Origin: Streptomyces sp. JB150
GTDB taxonomy: Bacteria > Actinomycetota > Actinomycetes > Streptomycetales > Streptomycetaceae
Length of the DNA: 64,000 nt
Reading direction: 5' to 3'
Assembly (NCBI RefSeq): GCF_011193355.1
Contig: NZ_CP049780.1
Coordinates: 4,539,085 to 4,603,084 of the forward strand
The first letter of the stretch is position 1, and every line of letters begins with the position of its first letter. A program made the translations under genes and the position numbers. The notes below the pieces were generated by a model. The model was not told the DNA's origin. It did not search any database and saw nothing but the letters and a program-made list of their open reading frames with translations. Below, in pieces: positions 10,466-19,958 of the stretch.

Positions 10466-11362
10466 GTGATCGAGGCTCGTCATCTGCGCGTGCTGCGCGC
10501 CGTCGCCGCCACCGGCTCCTTCTCCGCCGCGGGGCGCGAACTAGGCTGCACCCAGCCCGCCGTCAGCCAGCAGATGAAGGCCCTGGAAACCTCCGTCGGC
10601 ACCCCGCTGCTGGTGCGCAGCGGCCGCGAGATGCGGCTGACCCAGGCCGGTGAGGCGCTGGTGCGGCACGCCGCCGGGATCCTCGCCGGGCTCACCGCCG
10701 CGGAGGAGGAGGTCGCCGCCATCGCCGGCCTGCGCGCGGGACGCGTGCGGCTGGTGTCCTTCCCGAGCGGCAGTTCCACCCTGGTCCCCACCGCCCTCGC
10801 CGCCCTGCGCGCCGCCCACCCCGGCACCCGGGTCTCCCTGGAGGAGGCCGAGCCGCCGCGGTCCGTGCAGCTGCTGCGCGAGGGCGACTGCGACATCGCG
10901 CTGGCCTTCCGGTACGAGGGGGCGGCCGGCGCCGAGGAGTGGGACGACCTGGTCGTACGGCCGCTGCTCACCGACCCGCTGGTCGGCCTGGTCCCCGAAC
11001 GGCACCGGCTCGCCGGCGCGGCCTCCGTGCCCATCGCCGAACTCGCCGACGAACCGTGGATCGCCGGCTGCCCGCGCTGCCGCGGCCAGTTGGTGGAGGT
11101 GTGCGAGAGCGCCGGCTTCACCCCGCGCATCGACTTCGCCACCGACGACTACCCGGCGGTGGTGGGACTGGTGGGCGCGGGTCTCGGCGTGGCCGTGCTG
11201 CCCCAGCTCGCGATCGAGTCGGTACGGCCCAGGGGCGCGCGGACGGTGACGCTGGAGCCGGCGGTGCGCCGCGAGGTCGTCGCGCTGACCCTGCCGGACC
11301 TGGCGCAGGTGCCCGCCGTGGCCGCGACGCTGGACCAACTGGGGCGGGCGGCGGCGCGCTGA
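10466..11362 (+). CDS. LysR-family transcriptional regulator
   Basis: 298-aa regulator. Residues 1-60 are the winged helix-turn-helix (IEARHLRVLRAVAATGSFSAAGRELGCTQPAVSQQMKALE), residues 90-290 the periplasmic-binding-protein-like effector domain. The GTG start at 10466 directly follows GGAGGGG, and a TATGCT box lies at 10454-10459, so the message could be nearly leaderless. It is transcribed away from the broken MOSC gene with about 80 bases between starts, the usual arrangement for a LysR regulator acting on its divergent neighbour; if so its main target is now defective. The effector is unknown. Confidence 0.9.
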   Translation: MIEARHLRVLRAVAATGSFSAAGRELGCTQPAVSQQMKALETSVGTPLLVRSGREMRLTQAGEALVRHAAGILAGLTAAEEEVAAIAGLRAGRVRLVSFPSGSSTLVPTALAALRAAHPGTRVSLEEAEPPRSVQLLREGDCDIALAFRYEGAAGAEEWDDLVVRPLLTDPLVGLVPERHRLAGAASVPIAELADEPWIAGCPRCRGQLVEVCESAGFTPRIDFATDDYPAVVGLVGAGLGVAVLPQLAIESVRPRGARTVTLEPAVRREVVALTLPDLAQVPAVAATLDQLGRAAAR

Positions 11363-11434
11363 CGCCTCCCCGCGGGCGGGCTTCCCCCGCTCACGAGTGA
11401 GCGGCCTCCCCGCTCATGACCTTGAGCACGAGCA

Positions 11435-11456
11435 AGGGCACGCGTCCGCGTGCCCC
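11435..11456. terminator. Hairpin between convergent lysR-type gene and whiD
   Basis: AGGGCACG and its complement CGTGCCCT around a short CGTCCG loop, between two convergent genes. No T-run follows, but Streptomyces terminators often lack one. Confidence 0.55.
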
Positions 11457-11505
11457 TCCGGTGTCGTGATCCGTGAACGTCGCCGCTCTGTGCAGAAACG
11501 TTCCT

Positions 11506-11835
11506 TCAATTGTTCGAAGCGGTGGTCTCGCCGGCGGTCGACGCCGACACCAGCCGGTGGCGCGCCCGCCCCATCAGCTCTTCGCGCTCGTCCTCGGTCA
11601 ACCCGCCCCACACGCCGTACGGTTCCCGCACCGCCAGCGCGTGGGCCGCGCACTGCGCGCGGACCGGGCACCTCATGCAGACCTCTTTGGCCGAGTTCTC
11701 GCGAGCGCTCCGCGCCGCCCCACGCTCGCCCTCCGGATGGAAGAAGAGCGAGCTGTCCACCCCGCGACAGGCAGCCAGCAGCTGCCAGTCCCACAGGTCC
11801 GCGTTCGGTCCGGGAAGGCGGGAGAAATCTGCCAT
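11506..11835 (-). CDS. whiD: WhiB-like iron-sulfur regulator WhiD
   Basis: 109-aa WhiB-family protein (MADFSRLPGPNADLWDWQ...). The four cluster cysteines are visible: LAAC in the N-terminal part and VCMRCPVRAQC (C-x2-C-x5-C), followed by the YGVWGGL turn and a basic tail ERE..MGRARHRL. Its place beside groEL1, bldM and sigD matches the WhiD/WhiB3 locus; in S. coelicolor WhiD is needed late in sporulation, and WhiB-like proteins act by binding the principal sigma factor through the 4Fe-4S form. Start ATG 11835, with AAGGGG about ten bases upstream; 28 upstream in-frame codons are rejected because family members begin at MADF. Divergent from bldM. Confidence 0.95.
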   Translation of the reverse strand: MADFSRLPGPNADLWDWQLLAACRGVDSSLFFHPEGERGAARSARENSAKEVCMRCPVRAQCAAHALAVREPYGVWGGLTEDEREELMGRARHRLVSASTAGETTASNN

Positions 11836-11910
11836 TGCGTGACCCCTTGCAGCCGTCTGTGCGGATACGGTGCCCACGACCGTACATCTACGATCTAAGG
11901 AGATGAAAAT

Positions 11911-11994
11911 ATGACTCATTGCGAATCTAGCCTCAGAAGCCAGCAGATGGGAAGAAATGGGGCTAAATGGGGCATGGTTGTGATGAAAGCTTGA
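11911..11994 (+). CDS. Candidate 27-residue small ORF between whiD and bldM
   Basis: ATG 11911 is preceded by AAGGAG at an ideal 8-base spacing and opens a 27-codon frame (MTHCESSLRSQQMG..., stop TGA 11992). Codon use is unlike the neighbours (many A/T third bases), as expected from this AT-rich control region, so the frame could be fortuitous. It sits 220 bases before bldM on the same strand. I recognise no domain. Confidence 0.25.
   Translation: MTHCESSLRSQQMGRNGAKWGMVVMKA
11945..11974 (+). promoter_or_regulatory. Three tandem 10-bp repeats, possible BldC site
   Basis: AGATGGGAAG, AAATGGGGCT, AAATGGGGCA: three direct repeats with an exact 10-base period. BldC, a MerR-like Streptomyces regulator, binds direct repeats of a four-base A/T core separated by six bases, which is this geometry (AAAT-N6-AAAT). 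The site lies in the shared whiD-bldM control region. Confidence 0.4.
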
Positions 11995-12062
11995 GAGTCT
12001 GCCGTGCGTGTCTGCACCGTGTCCGCGCCCTCACGTAGAGTGCCGAAGATGGCACACGGCCC

Positions 12063-12090
12063 CGTAACTCTTTCGAGTGACCATCGTTGA
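12063..12090 (+). promoter_or_regulatory. bldM promoter of sigma-BldN type
   Basis: CGTAAC at 12063-12068 and CGTTGA at 12085-12090 with a 16-base spacer. This is the sequence described for the sigma-BldN-dependent promoter bldMp1 of S. coelicolor. It places transcription start near 12097, about 117 bases before the bldM ATG. Confidence 0.88.
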
Positions 12091-12213
12091 GAGGGCGGAG
12101 GCGGTCGACAACGCAAGGCCTCGGGCAGGCGTCCGAGACGGTCGACCGCACAGGTGACATTCCGTACCAGCCTGGAGGCTCAAGGTGACGCGCATCAGCT
12201 GCGGAGGACGGCC

Positions 12214-12825
12214 ATGACTTCCGTCCTCGTCTGCGACGACTCCCCGCTTGCCCGAGAGGCGCTTCGCCGCGCGGTCGCGACCGTGCCCGGCGTGGAGCGC
12301 GTGACGACCGCGGCCAACGGCGAGGAAGTCCTCCGCCGCTGGGGCGCCGACCGCTCGGACCTGATCCTGATGGACGTACGCATGCCCGGACTGGGCGGCG
12401 TCGAGACCGTGCGGCGGCTGCTGTCCGCCGACCCCGGTGCGCGCATCATCATGCTCACCGTCGCCGAGGACCTGGACGGCGTGGCCCTCGCGGTCGCCGC
12501 CGGCGCCCGCGGCTATCTGCACAAGGACGCCTCGCGCGCCGAGCTGCGCGCGACCGTCACCCAGGCGCTCGCCGACCCGACCTGGCGGCTGGCGCCCCGG
12601 CGGCTGCGCTCCGCCGAGATGGGCGCCGCGCCGACGCTCACCGCGCGGGAGATCCAGGTCCTGGAGGGCATGAGCCACGGCCGCTCCAACGCCGAGATCG
12701 GCCGCGAGCTGTTCCTCTCCGAGGACACCGTCAAGACCCACGCCCGGCGCCTGTTCAAGAAGCTCGGCGCCTCGGACCGCGCCCACGCGGTGGCCCTCGG
12801 CTTCCGCTGGGGCCTGGTGCGCTGA
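12214..12825 (+). CDS. bldM: Atypical response regulator BldM
   Basis: 203-aa orphan regulator of aerial growth and sporulation. Residues 1-120 form a receiver (CDDSPLA acidic pair at D8-D9, LILMDVRMPG with D54, HKDAS lysine), residues 140-203 a LuxR-type helix-turn-helix (LTAREIQVLEGMSHGRSNAEIGREL). The full length equals the known S. coelicolor protein. Known biology: BldM acts as a homodimer or as a heterodimer with WhiI, without ordinary Asp phosphorylation. GGAGGA sits five bases before ATG 12214. Its promoter matches sigma-BldN, making it part of the bldN-bldM cascade. Confidence 0.96.
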   Translation: MTSVLVCDDSPLAREALRRAVATVPGVERVTTAANGEEVLRRWGADRSDLILMDVRMPGLGGVETVRRLLSADPGARIIMLTVAEDLDGVALAVAAGARGYLHKDASRAELRATVTQALADPTWRLAPRRLRSAEMGAAPTLTAREIQVLEGMSHGRSNAEIGRELFLSEDTVKTHARRLFKKLGASDRAHAVALGFRWGLVR

Positions 12826-14127
12826 CCCGCGCCACTGCGGGCGAGGACGCTTCTGGACCGCTCCTATCCGGAGCGTCCCGGAACCGCATCGCGCGGGGGC
12901 GCTCCGAACGAGGGTGCTCCGGGGGCCCGAGCGGAGTGGCCCATGCGAGCAAGCTCGTCGCTCGGCCCGAGCGGGACTCGTCGTGGGCCGGTCGGCGCTC
13001 GGACCCAGCGCTCCATGGGCGGGTCGGTGTGGGGAAACCCGGCCCGGTCCCAGTCGCGGAGCCCTGACCTGGTTCCCAGCGAGGTAGTTCCCCGGTCGGT
13101 CCGGGCGGATCGCCGCTCGGCCGGAGCGGGGGACGGGAAAGTCCGAAACGGTCCGAACCGTGGAGGTCCCGGAACCGGTCCGAGTCGGGAAGTCGCACGC
13201 TGGCCCTAGTCGGGGGTTTCGCGGGCTGGTCCTGGCCGGGGGAGTCTCGGCTGGGCCGGGCGGGGCCGTTTTTCTTGATCGGGTCTGGTGAGTGGCCTCC
13301 GGACCCGTCCCGGCCGGTGAGCGCGGGACGGTCCGATCGGGGCGGGCTCGCGTCGGTTTCATCCAGGGCGGCCGGTCGCCCGGTCGTCGGCGCCTCCAAC
13401 GGCGTGCCGCGGGGATCTGCGGGCGCTCCGTACGGCGCGGAACTATCCCCCGCGTGTCACGCGAGGCGGAGGAGGGAGTCGACGCGATGGGGACCACCTC
13501 CCCCTGCGCCCGCGCTCGGGCCCGTGGCGCGGCGGATCGGCGTGCCGGGCCGGCGACCCGTCGACTGCCGGCGCCCGCCATCCGCCGGGCGCCGGGGCCC
13601 GTCGTCGGTCTGGGGCCGGGGCCCGCTGTCGGTCTGGGGCCGGAGTCCGCTGTCGGTCTGGGGCCGGAGTCCGTCCGTGCGGTCGTCGGTGTTCTGTCAG
13701 GGGGCGATCGCGACGCGTGCGTCACGGTCCGTCTCCGTCCCGGTGTCCGCGCCGGGTGCCGTGACGGTCGTACGGGACACGCGAAGGGCGGCGTGCGACG
13801 CGCCGCCCTTGGCGTAGGCCGCGAGGGGCGGTCGCGGGACGGGGCGGCCGCGGGGCCGGCACCTTGTGCGGCCCGGCCGGAGCGCCACCGCGGCCGTGTG
13901 GAGCGCTCCTTCGTCCGTGTGGTCCGGGTGATGGCGGCGCGGCGCGCCGGGCGCCCCGGCCGGGGTGGCGGACACGGCGGGGGAAACCGCTGGCCGCGTG
14001 GTGTGCGGGCCGGTGTTTGGGGGCCGGGCGCGGACGCCCGCTGCTCGTTTCGGCGCGGATGCCGCATCCTTGAGGTGTGGAGTTCCTCGGGGACGAGTCG
14101 GTCGAGCGGAAGGGGAGGGCGCAGGGG
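12826..14127. other. 1.3-kb gap between bldM and sigD without a recognisable gene
   Basis: All frames are open for long distances only because of high GC; translations are Arg/Pro/Ser/Gly-rich with no domain, no convincing start or ribosome site, and no consistent third-base bias. It holds a 24-bp triplicate at 13604-13675 and a short T-run at 13269-13274 (GCCGTTTTTCTTGATC). Nothing else stands out. Confidence 0.6.
13604..13675. repeat. Three 24-bp tandem repeats
   Basis: Unit GTCGGTCTGGGGCCGG plus eight bases, at 13604, 13628 and 13652; copies two and three differ only at the end, copy one by two bases. The period is a multiple of three, but no frame looks like a gene. Confidence 0.8.
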
Positions 14128-14805
14128 ATGAGTTCCGGCGCACCTGCTCATAACGCTTCGGTGCACAACAACGGACGCGGTGCCGCGCGGAGTGCGGCCG
14201 CAGGGCACGATGGACCGATGCGCGACGACGAGGCGGTCACGGCCCCCGGGGCGATCGGCGCGCTCGTTCATCGCGCCGTCGACGGGGACGAGCAGGCCAC
14301 GCATGATCTGCTCGCCCATGTCCACCCGCTCGCGCTGCGCTACTGCCGCACCCGGCTGTCCCGGCTGCCCGGCGACGCCCGGCACTTCGTGGAGGACCTG
14401 GCGCAGGAGGTCTGCGTCGCCGTCCTCCTCGCGCTGCCGCGCTACAAGGACACCGGCCGCCCCTTCGAGGCGTTCGTCTTCGCGATCGCCGCGCACAAGG
14501 TCGCCGACCTGCAGCGGGCCGCGATGCGCCACCCGGGATCGACGGCGGTGCCCTCCGACGAGATGCCGGAGCGGCCGGACGACTCCCTCGGCCCGGAGGA
14601 GCGCGCGCTGCTCAGCAGCGACGCGGAATGGGCCAAGAAACTGCTCGCGAACCTCCCCGAGAACCAGCGCGAGCTGCTGCTGCTGCGGATCGCCGTGGGG
14701 CTCACGGCAGAGGAGACCGGCCAGATGTTGGGAATGTCACCCGGGGCCGTCCGGGTGGCCCAGCACCGCGCCCTGAGCCGGCTGCGCGCGCTCGCCGAGC
14801 AGTAA
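14128..14805 (+). CDS. sigD: ECF RNA polymerase sigma factor, SigD type
   Basis: 225-aa sigma factor. After about 50 variable residues, region 2 is visible ([27 protein letters not shown]... [44 protein letters not shown]) and region 4 is a helix-turn-helix ([44 protein letters not shown]). Position between whiD/bldM and guaB matches SigD in Mycobacterium and Streptomyces. I prefer ATG 14128 (AGGGGAGG nine bases before) to GTG 14077; ATG 14218 is also possible. In Mycobacterium the anti-sigma factor RsdA follows sigD; here guaB follows directly, so a partner anti-sigma is absent or elsewhere. Confidence 0.88.
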   Translation: MSSGAPAHNASVHNNGRGAARSAAAGHDGPMRDDEAVTAPGAIGALVHRAVDGDEQATHDLLAHVHPLALRYCRTRLSRLPGDARHFVEDLAQEVCVAVLLALPRYKDTGRPFEAFVFAIAAHKVADLQRAAMRHPGSTAVPSDEMPERPDDSLGPEERALLSSDAEWAKKLLANLPENQRELLLLRIAVGLTAEETGQMLGMSPGAVRVAQHRALSRLRALAEQ

Positions 14806-14908
14806 GCACCGGCCGCCTGTTGAACCGCCCGGACCTCATTTTCGTACGAACATATGAAGCCCTGGGCCGGCCCGTACCGTGGAATGAGACGGGTTCATCT
14901 CCCGTTAG

Positions 14909-16456
<1,548 letters not shown>

Positions 16457-16561
16457 TTCCCCAGGCTCGTCAGGGCGGCTCCGGAAGCTCCGGGGCCGCC
16501 CTTGTCGTACCGGTCGGGGATACTGGAAGGCGCTGAAACGCATCAGGGAAAGGCCACACAC

Positions 16562-17686
16562 GTGACTGAGATCGAGATCGGGCGCGGCAAGCGCGGCCGC
16601 CGGGCGTACGCCTTCGACGACATCGCCGTCGTCCCCAGCCGCCGTACGCGGGACCCGAAGGAGGTCTCGATCGCCTGGCAGATCGACGCCTACCGCTTCG
16701 AGCTGCCCTTCCTGGCGGCCCCCATGGACTCGGTCGTCTCGCCGGCCACGGCCATCCGGATCGGCGAGCTGGGCGGCCTCGGCGTGCTCAACCTCGAGGG
16801 CCTGTGGACGCGGTACGAGGACCCGCAGCCGCTGCTGGACGAGATCGTCGGCCTGGACGCCGAGACGGCGACCCGCCGCCTCCAGGAGATCTACGCCGCG
16901 CCGATCAAGGAGGAGCTGATCGGGCAGCGCATCAAGGAGGTGCGCGACTCGGGCGTGGTCACCGCGGCCGCGCTCTCCCCGCAGCGCACCGCCCAGTTCT
17001 CCAAGGCCGTGGTGGACGCGGGCGTGGACATCTTCGTCATCCGCGGCACCACGGTGTCGGCGGAGCACGTGTCGTCCTCGCACGAGCCGCTGAACCTGAA
17101 GCAGTTCATCTACGAGCTGGACGTCCCGGTGATCGTCGGCGGCTGCGCCACGTACACCGCCGCCCTGCACCTGATGCGCACGGGCGCGGCGGGCGTGCTG
17201 GTCGGCTTCGGCGGCGGCGCCGCGCACACCACGCGCAACGTGCTGGGCATCCAGGTGCCGATGGCGACCGCCGTGGCGGACGTGGCGGCGGCCCGCCGGG
17301 ACTACATGGACGAGTCCGGCGGCCGGTACGTGCACGTGATCGCGGACGGCGGCGTCGGCTGGTCCGGCGACCTGCCCAAGGCGATCGCCTGCGGCGCCGA
17401 CGCGGTCATGATGGGCTCCCCGCTGGCCCGCGCCACCGACGCGCCCGGCCGCGGCCACCACTGGGGCATGGAGGCGGTCAACGAGGAGCTGCCGCGCGGC
17501 AAGAAGGTCGGCCTCGGCACGGTCGGCACCATCGAGGAGATCCTCACCGGTCCGTCCCACACCCCGGACGGCTCGATGAACTTCTTCGGGGCCCTGCGCC
17601 GCGCCATGGCCACCACCGGCTACAGCGAGCTGAAGGAGTTCCAGCGGGTCGAGGTCACGGTCGCGGACTCGCAGCACAGCCGCTAG
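16562..17686 (+). CDS. guaB3: GuaB3, IMP dehydrogenase-related protein
   Basis: 374-aa member of the IMPDH/GMP-reductase superfamily, without CBS domains, as expected for the actinobacterial GuaB3 group. The barrel start is AYAFDDIAVVPSRRTRDP, then FLAAPMDSVVSP and VIADGGVGWSGDLPKA. The loop that carries the catalytic Cys in GuaB (GSxCTTR) reads GGGAAHTTRNV here, so there is no Cys at that place, and its reaction is unsettled. GTG 16562 is chosen as start with AGGGAAAGG upstream. It stands right after guaB, probably in one transcript, and ends before a bidirectional terminator. Confidence 0.9.
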   Translation: MTEIEIGRGKRGRRAYAFDDIAVVPSRRTRDPKEVSIAWQIDAYRFELPFLAAPMDSVVSPATAIRIGELGGLGVLNLEGLWTRYEDPQPLLDEIVGLDAETATRRLQEIYAAPIKEELIGQRIKEVRDSGVVTAAALSPQRTAQFSKAVVDAGVDIFVIRGTTVSAEHVSSSHEPLNLKQFIYELDVPVIVGGCATYTAALHLMRTGAAGVLVGFGGGAAHTTRNVLGIQVPMATAVADVAAARRDYMDESGGRYVHVIADGGVGWSGDLPKAIACGADAVMMGSPLARATDAPGRGHHWGMEAVNEELPRGKKVGLGTVGTIEEILTGPSHTPDGSMNFFGALRRAMATTGYSELKEFQRVEVTVADSQHSR

Positions 17687-17727
17687 TACCGCTGCCGTTG
17701 CCGCCGCTGCCCGAAGGGCTTCGCGGT

Positions 17728-17771
17728 ACGCGGAAGGGCCCGTCCACCGGCGTGGACGGGCCCTTCCGCGT
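17728..17771. terminator. Bidirectional terminator after guaB3
   Basis: Perfect 20-bp stem (ACGCGGAAGGGCCCGTCCAC and its complement) with a 4-base loop, between two convergent genes. Confidence 0.93.
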
Positions 17772-17783
17772 GCCGCGGGTGGC

Positions 17784-18320
17784 TCAGACGGCGGCCTTCT
17801 TCGCGCCGGAGAACGCCGCGAAGGCGCCGATCGCGAAGAACAGGAAGGTCATGGCGTCGGCCGACTCCTTCCAGGCCTCCGTGATGACGGCGAAGTGCTC
17901 GGTGCACATCTCGGTGGCGGAGACGCCGGCGATGTCGGCGGCGATCACGCCGACGCCGATGAGCTGGCCGACGTAGACCGCGCCGAGCGAGAGCAGCGCG
18001 CTGACCACGGGCAGCACCGGGTTCCCGCCGCCGACCTTGCCCGCGGCGAAGCCGACGAGGAAGCCGACGCCGATGGCGGCGTAGCCGATCTCGTACTCGG
18101 TGGCGCCGACGATGGCGCCGTAGATTCCGGCCGTGACCAGGGCCACGAGGACGGCGGTGACCAAGCCGAGGACGACGTTGCCGCCGCGGCCCGCGCCGAC
18201 GGGCGCCGGGGGCACGGCACCGGGCTGCTGGGCGAACGGGTTGCCGCCGCCCGGCTGCTGGGCGGCGAACGGGTTGCCGTCGGCCGGCTGCTGAGGCTGC
18301 GGCGGAACTGACTGGGTCAT
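17784..18320 (-). CDS. Small integral membrane protein, Gln/Pro-rich N-terminus
   Basis: 178 aa. Residues 1-45 are a Pro/Gln-rich cytoplasmic-looking tail with a repeated NPFAxQQPGGG unit; four hydrophobic segments follow (VVLGLVTAVLVALVTAGIYG; IGYAAIGVGFLVGFAAG; VLPVVSALLSLGAVYVGQLIGVGV; a last one near TFLFFAIGAFAAFSG), ending in GAKKAAV. No catalytic motif is visible. The Pro/Gln tail plus four-helix layout is common in conserved Streptomyces proteins of unknown function. Start ATG 18320. Confidence 0.8.
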   Translation of the reverse strand: MTQSVPPQPQQPADGNPFAAQQPGGGNPFAQQPGAVPPAPVGAGRGGNVVLGLVTAVLVALVTAGIYGAIVGATEYEIGYAAIGVGFLVGFAAGKVGGGNPVLPVVSALLSLGAVYVGQLIGVGVIAADIAGVSATEMCTEHFAVITEAWKESADAMTFLFFAIGAFAAFSGAKKAAV

Positions 18321-18440
18321 GACAGGAATCCCCCCACGGGACGGGTCTGCGAGCGGCCCCGTACAGCTGTCCGACGGGGACGCCGAAGGGTAACAGGCGC
18401 ACCCGTTCCGGCCACCAGTGAATTCTTGCCCGCACGGCCC

Positions 18441-19649
18441 TCAGAGCCGGTGCGCGGCGCCCGTCGGGGTCGCCCCGCGGGTGTCCAGCAGGAGCTGCGC
18501 CTTCACGGACAGGCCCTGCAGGTCGTAGGTGCGGTGGTGCTGGAGGAGGATCGTGAGGTCGGCGTCGGCCGCCGCCTCGTAGAGGGTGTCCGCGCGGGGC
18601 ACCGGACGGTCCAGGACGCTCCAGGACGGCACGAGGGGGTCGTGGTAGCTGACGGACGCGCCCAGCTCCATCAGCCGTACGGCGATCTCCCGCGCGGGGG
18701 TGCCCTGCTGGTCACCGAGGTCGGGCTTGTAGGTCACGCCGAGCAGCAGCACGCGCGCGCCGCGCGCCGACTTGCCGTGCTCGTTGAGGAGGGCGGCGGC
18801 GCGCTGGACGACGTAGCGCGGCATCTGCTCGTTGACCTGCCGGGCCAGCTCCACCATGCGCAGGCCGCGCCCCGCCTGCCCGATGAGGTCCTGGGGGACG
18901 GCGTGGCCGCCGACGCCGGGGCCGGGGCGGAAGGCCTGGAAGCCGAACGGTTTGGTCTCCGCGCAGCGGATGACGTCCCACAGGTCGACGCCGAGGTCGT
19001 GACAGAGCACGGCCATCTCGTTGACCAGGGCGATGTTGACGTGCCGGTAGTTGGCCTCCAGCAGCTGGACCGCCTCCGCCTCGCGGGTCCCGCGCGCGCG
19101 GACCACCTTGTCGGTGAGCCGGCCGTAGAAGGCGGCGGCCGACTCGGTGCACGCAGGGGTGAGGCCGCCGATCACCTTGGGGGTGTTGGCGGGGGTGAAG
19201 GCGCGGTTGCCGGGGTCGACCCGGCTGGGGGAGTAGGCCAGGTGGAAGTCGCGGCCCGCGCGGAGCCCGGAACCCTCCTCCAGCAGGGGGCGCAGGAACT
19301 CCTCCGTGGTGCCCGGGTGCACGGGTGACTCCAGGATGACCGTGGTGTGCGGGCGCAGCCGCGGCGCCAGGGTGCGGGCGGCCGTCTCCACCTGGCTCAG
19401 GTCGAGCCCGCCGTCCGCGGCGCGCGGGGTGGGCGGGCAGATGACCGCGGTGCGCACCCGGCCGAGTTCGGCGGGGCCGACGGCGTGCCGGAAGCCCCCC
19501 GAGAGCATCCGGCGCAGTTCGGCGGGGCTGAGCGAGCCGGGCTCCGGGCCGGTCCGGTAGCCGACGGTGGGGATGCCGGCGGCGACGGCGGCCTGAGCCA
19601 GCGGAAGGCCGAGCGGGCCGAGTCCGATGACGGCGAGATCTGCGGGCAT
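18441..19649 (-). CDS. Nucleotide-sugar (UDP-glucose/GDP-mannose type) dehydrogenase, catalytic Cys missing
   Basis: 402-aa protein with the three domains of this family: N-terminal NAD Rossmann fold (LAVIGLGPLGLPLA), helical centre (LLEANYRHVNIALVNEMAVL) and C-terminal Rossmann (ARVLLLGVTYKPDLGD...R). Active members oxidise a nucleotide sugar to its uronic acid through a thiohemiacetal on the Cys of GxGxGGHC. Here the motif is GPGVGGHAVPQD: Ala250 (codon 18900-18902) replaces Cys. The N-terminal NAD motif is intact. The protein may be inactive, regulatory or doing a different reaction. Neighbours do not form a sugar cluster. Start ATG 19649. Confidence 0.85.
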   Translation of the reverse strand: MPADLAVIGLGPLGLPLAQAAVAAGIPTVGYRTGPEPGSLSPAELRRMLSGGFRHAVGPAELGRVRTAVICPPTPRAADGGLDLSQVETAARTLAPRLRPHTTVILESPVHPGTTEEFLRPLLEEGSGLRAGRDFHLAYSPSRVDPGNRAFTPANTPKVIGGLTPACTESAAAFYGRLTDKVVRARGTREAEAVQLLEANYRHVNIALVNEMAVLCHDLGVDLWDVIRCAETKPFGFQAFRPGPGVGGHAVPQDLIGQAGRGLRMVELARQVNEQMPRYVVQRAAALLNEHGKSARGARVLLLGVTYKPDLGDQQGTPAREIAVRLMELGASVSYHDPLVPSWSVLDRPVPRADTLYEAAADADLTILLQHHRTYDLQGLSVKAQLLLDTRGATPTGAAHRL

Positions 19650-19958
19650 GGCGTGGGCCGTCCTTCCCAGTAACCGAAGCGGGACAGGTGCGCAAGCCCT
19701 GTGGACAGAACGAGCGAGCGCAATGTCAGACTAGGAGTAAATATGACCGATTTGCGGTATTGGGTGGCCGAGTTTCGGCGGGTGTTTCGGTGAGCGTCCC
19801 CGTGGGCGTTTCCGTGAGCGTTGTCCACAGGCTGTGGCCGCGTGGTGGCTGAAGCCGGGCATCCCGGTCAGAATTCGGGCAGAGGCATACGTGAGGGCAT
19901 ACCGGAACGGGTGCGCCCACGGGTGCGGCCGACGCGACGCGATGAGCGGGAGGCAGCG
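19650..19958. promoter_or_regulatory. Intergenic region with two DnaA-box-like sites
   Basis: Divergent promoter region of the nucleotide-sugar dehydrogenase and glpD. TTGTCCACA (19821-19829) is the exact box preferred by Streptomyces DnaA, and TGTGGACAG (19700-19708) is a one-mismatch copy on the other strand. An AT-rich block (AGTAAATATGACCGATTTG, near 19735-19755) is a likely promoter zone. Confidence 0.45.

Noticed and set aside
11836..11919. Longer whiD form starting at 11919
   Set aside because: Upstream 28 codons are atypical, and family members start at MADF with a ribosome site just before it.
13292..14131. 279-codon plus-strand frame before sigD
   Set aside because: No domain, no ribosome site, composition Arg/Gly/Pro; also overlaps the preferred sigD start.
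12031..14532. Open frame of 833 codons on the minus strand across bldM-sigD
   Set aside because: It is antisense to two well-supported genes and its translation is Arg/Pro-rich without domains; a GC artefact.
14841..14850. TTCGTACGAA before guaB as a LexA site
   Set aside because: Too short and unlike the actinobacterial LexA consensus; only a small palindrome.
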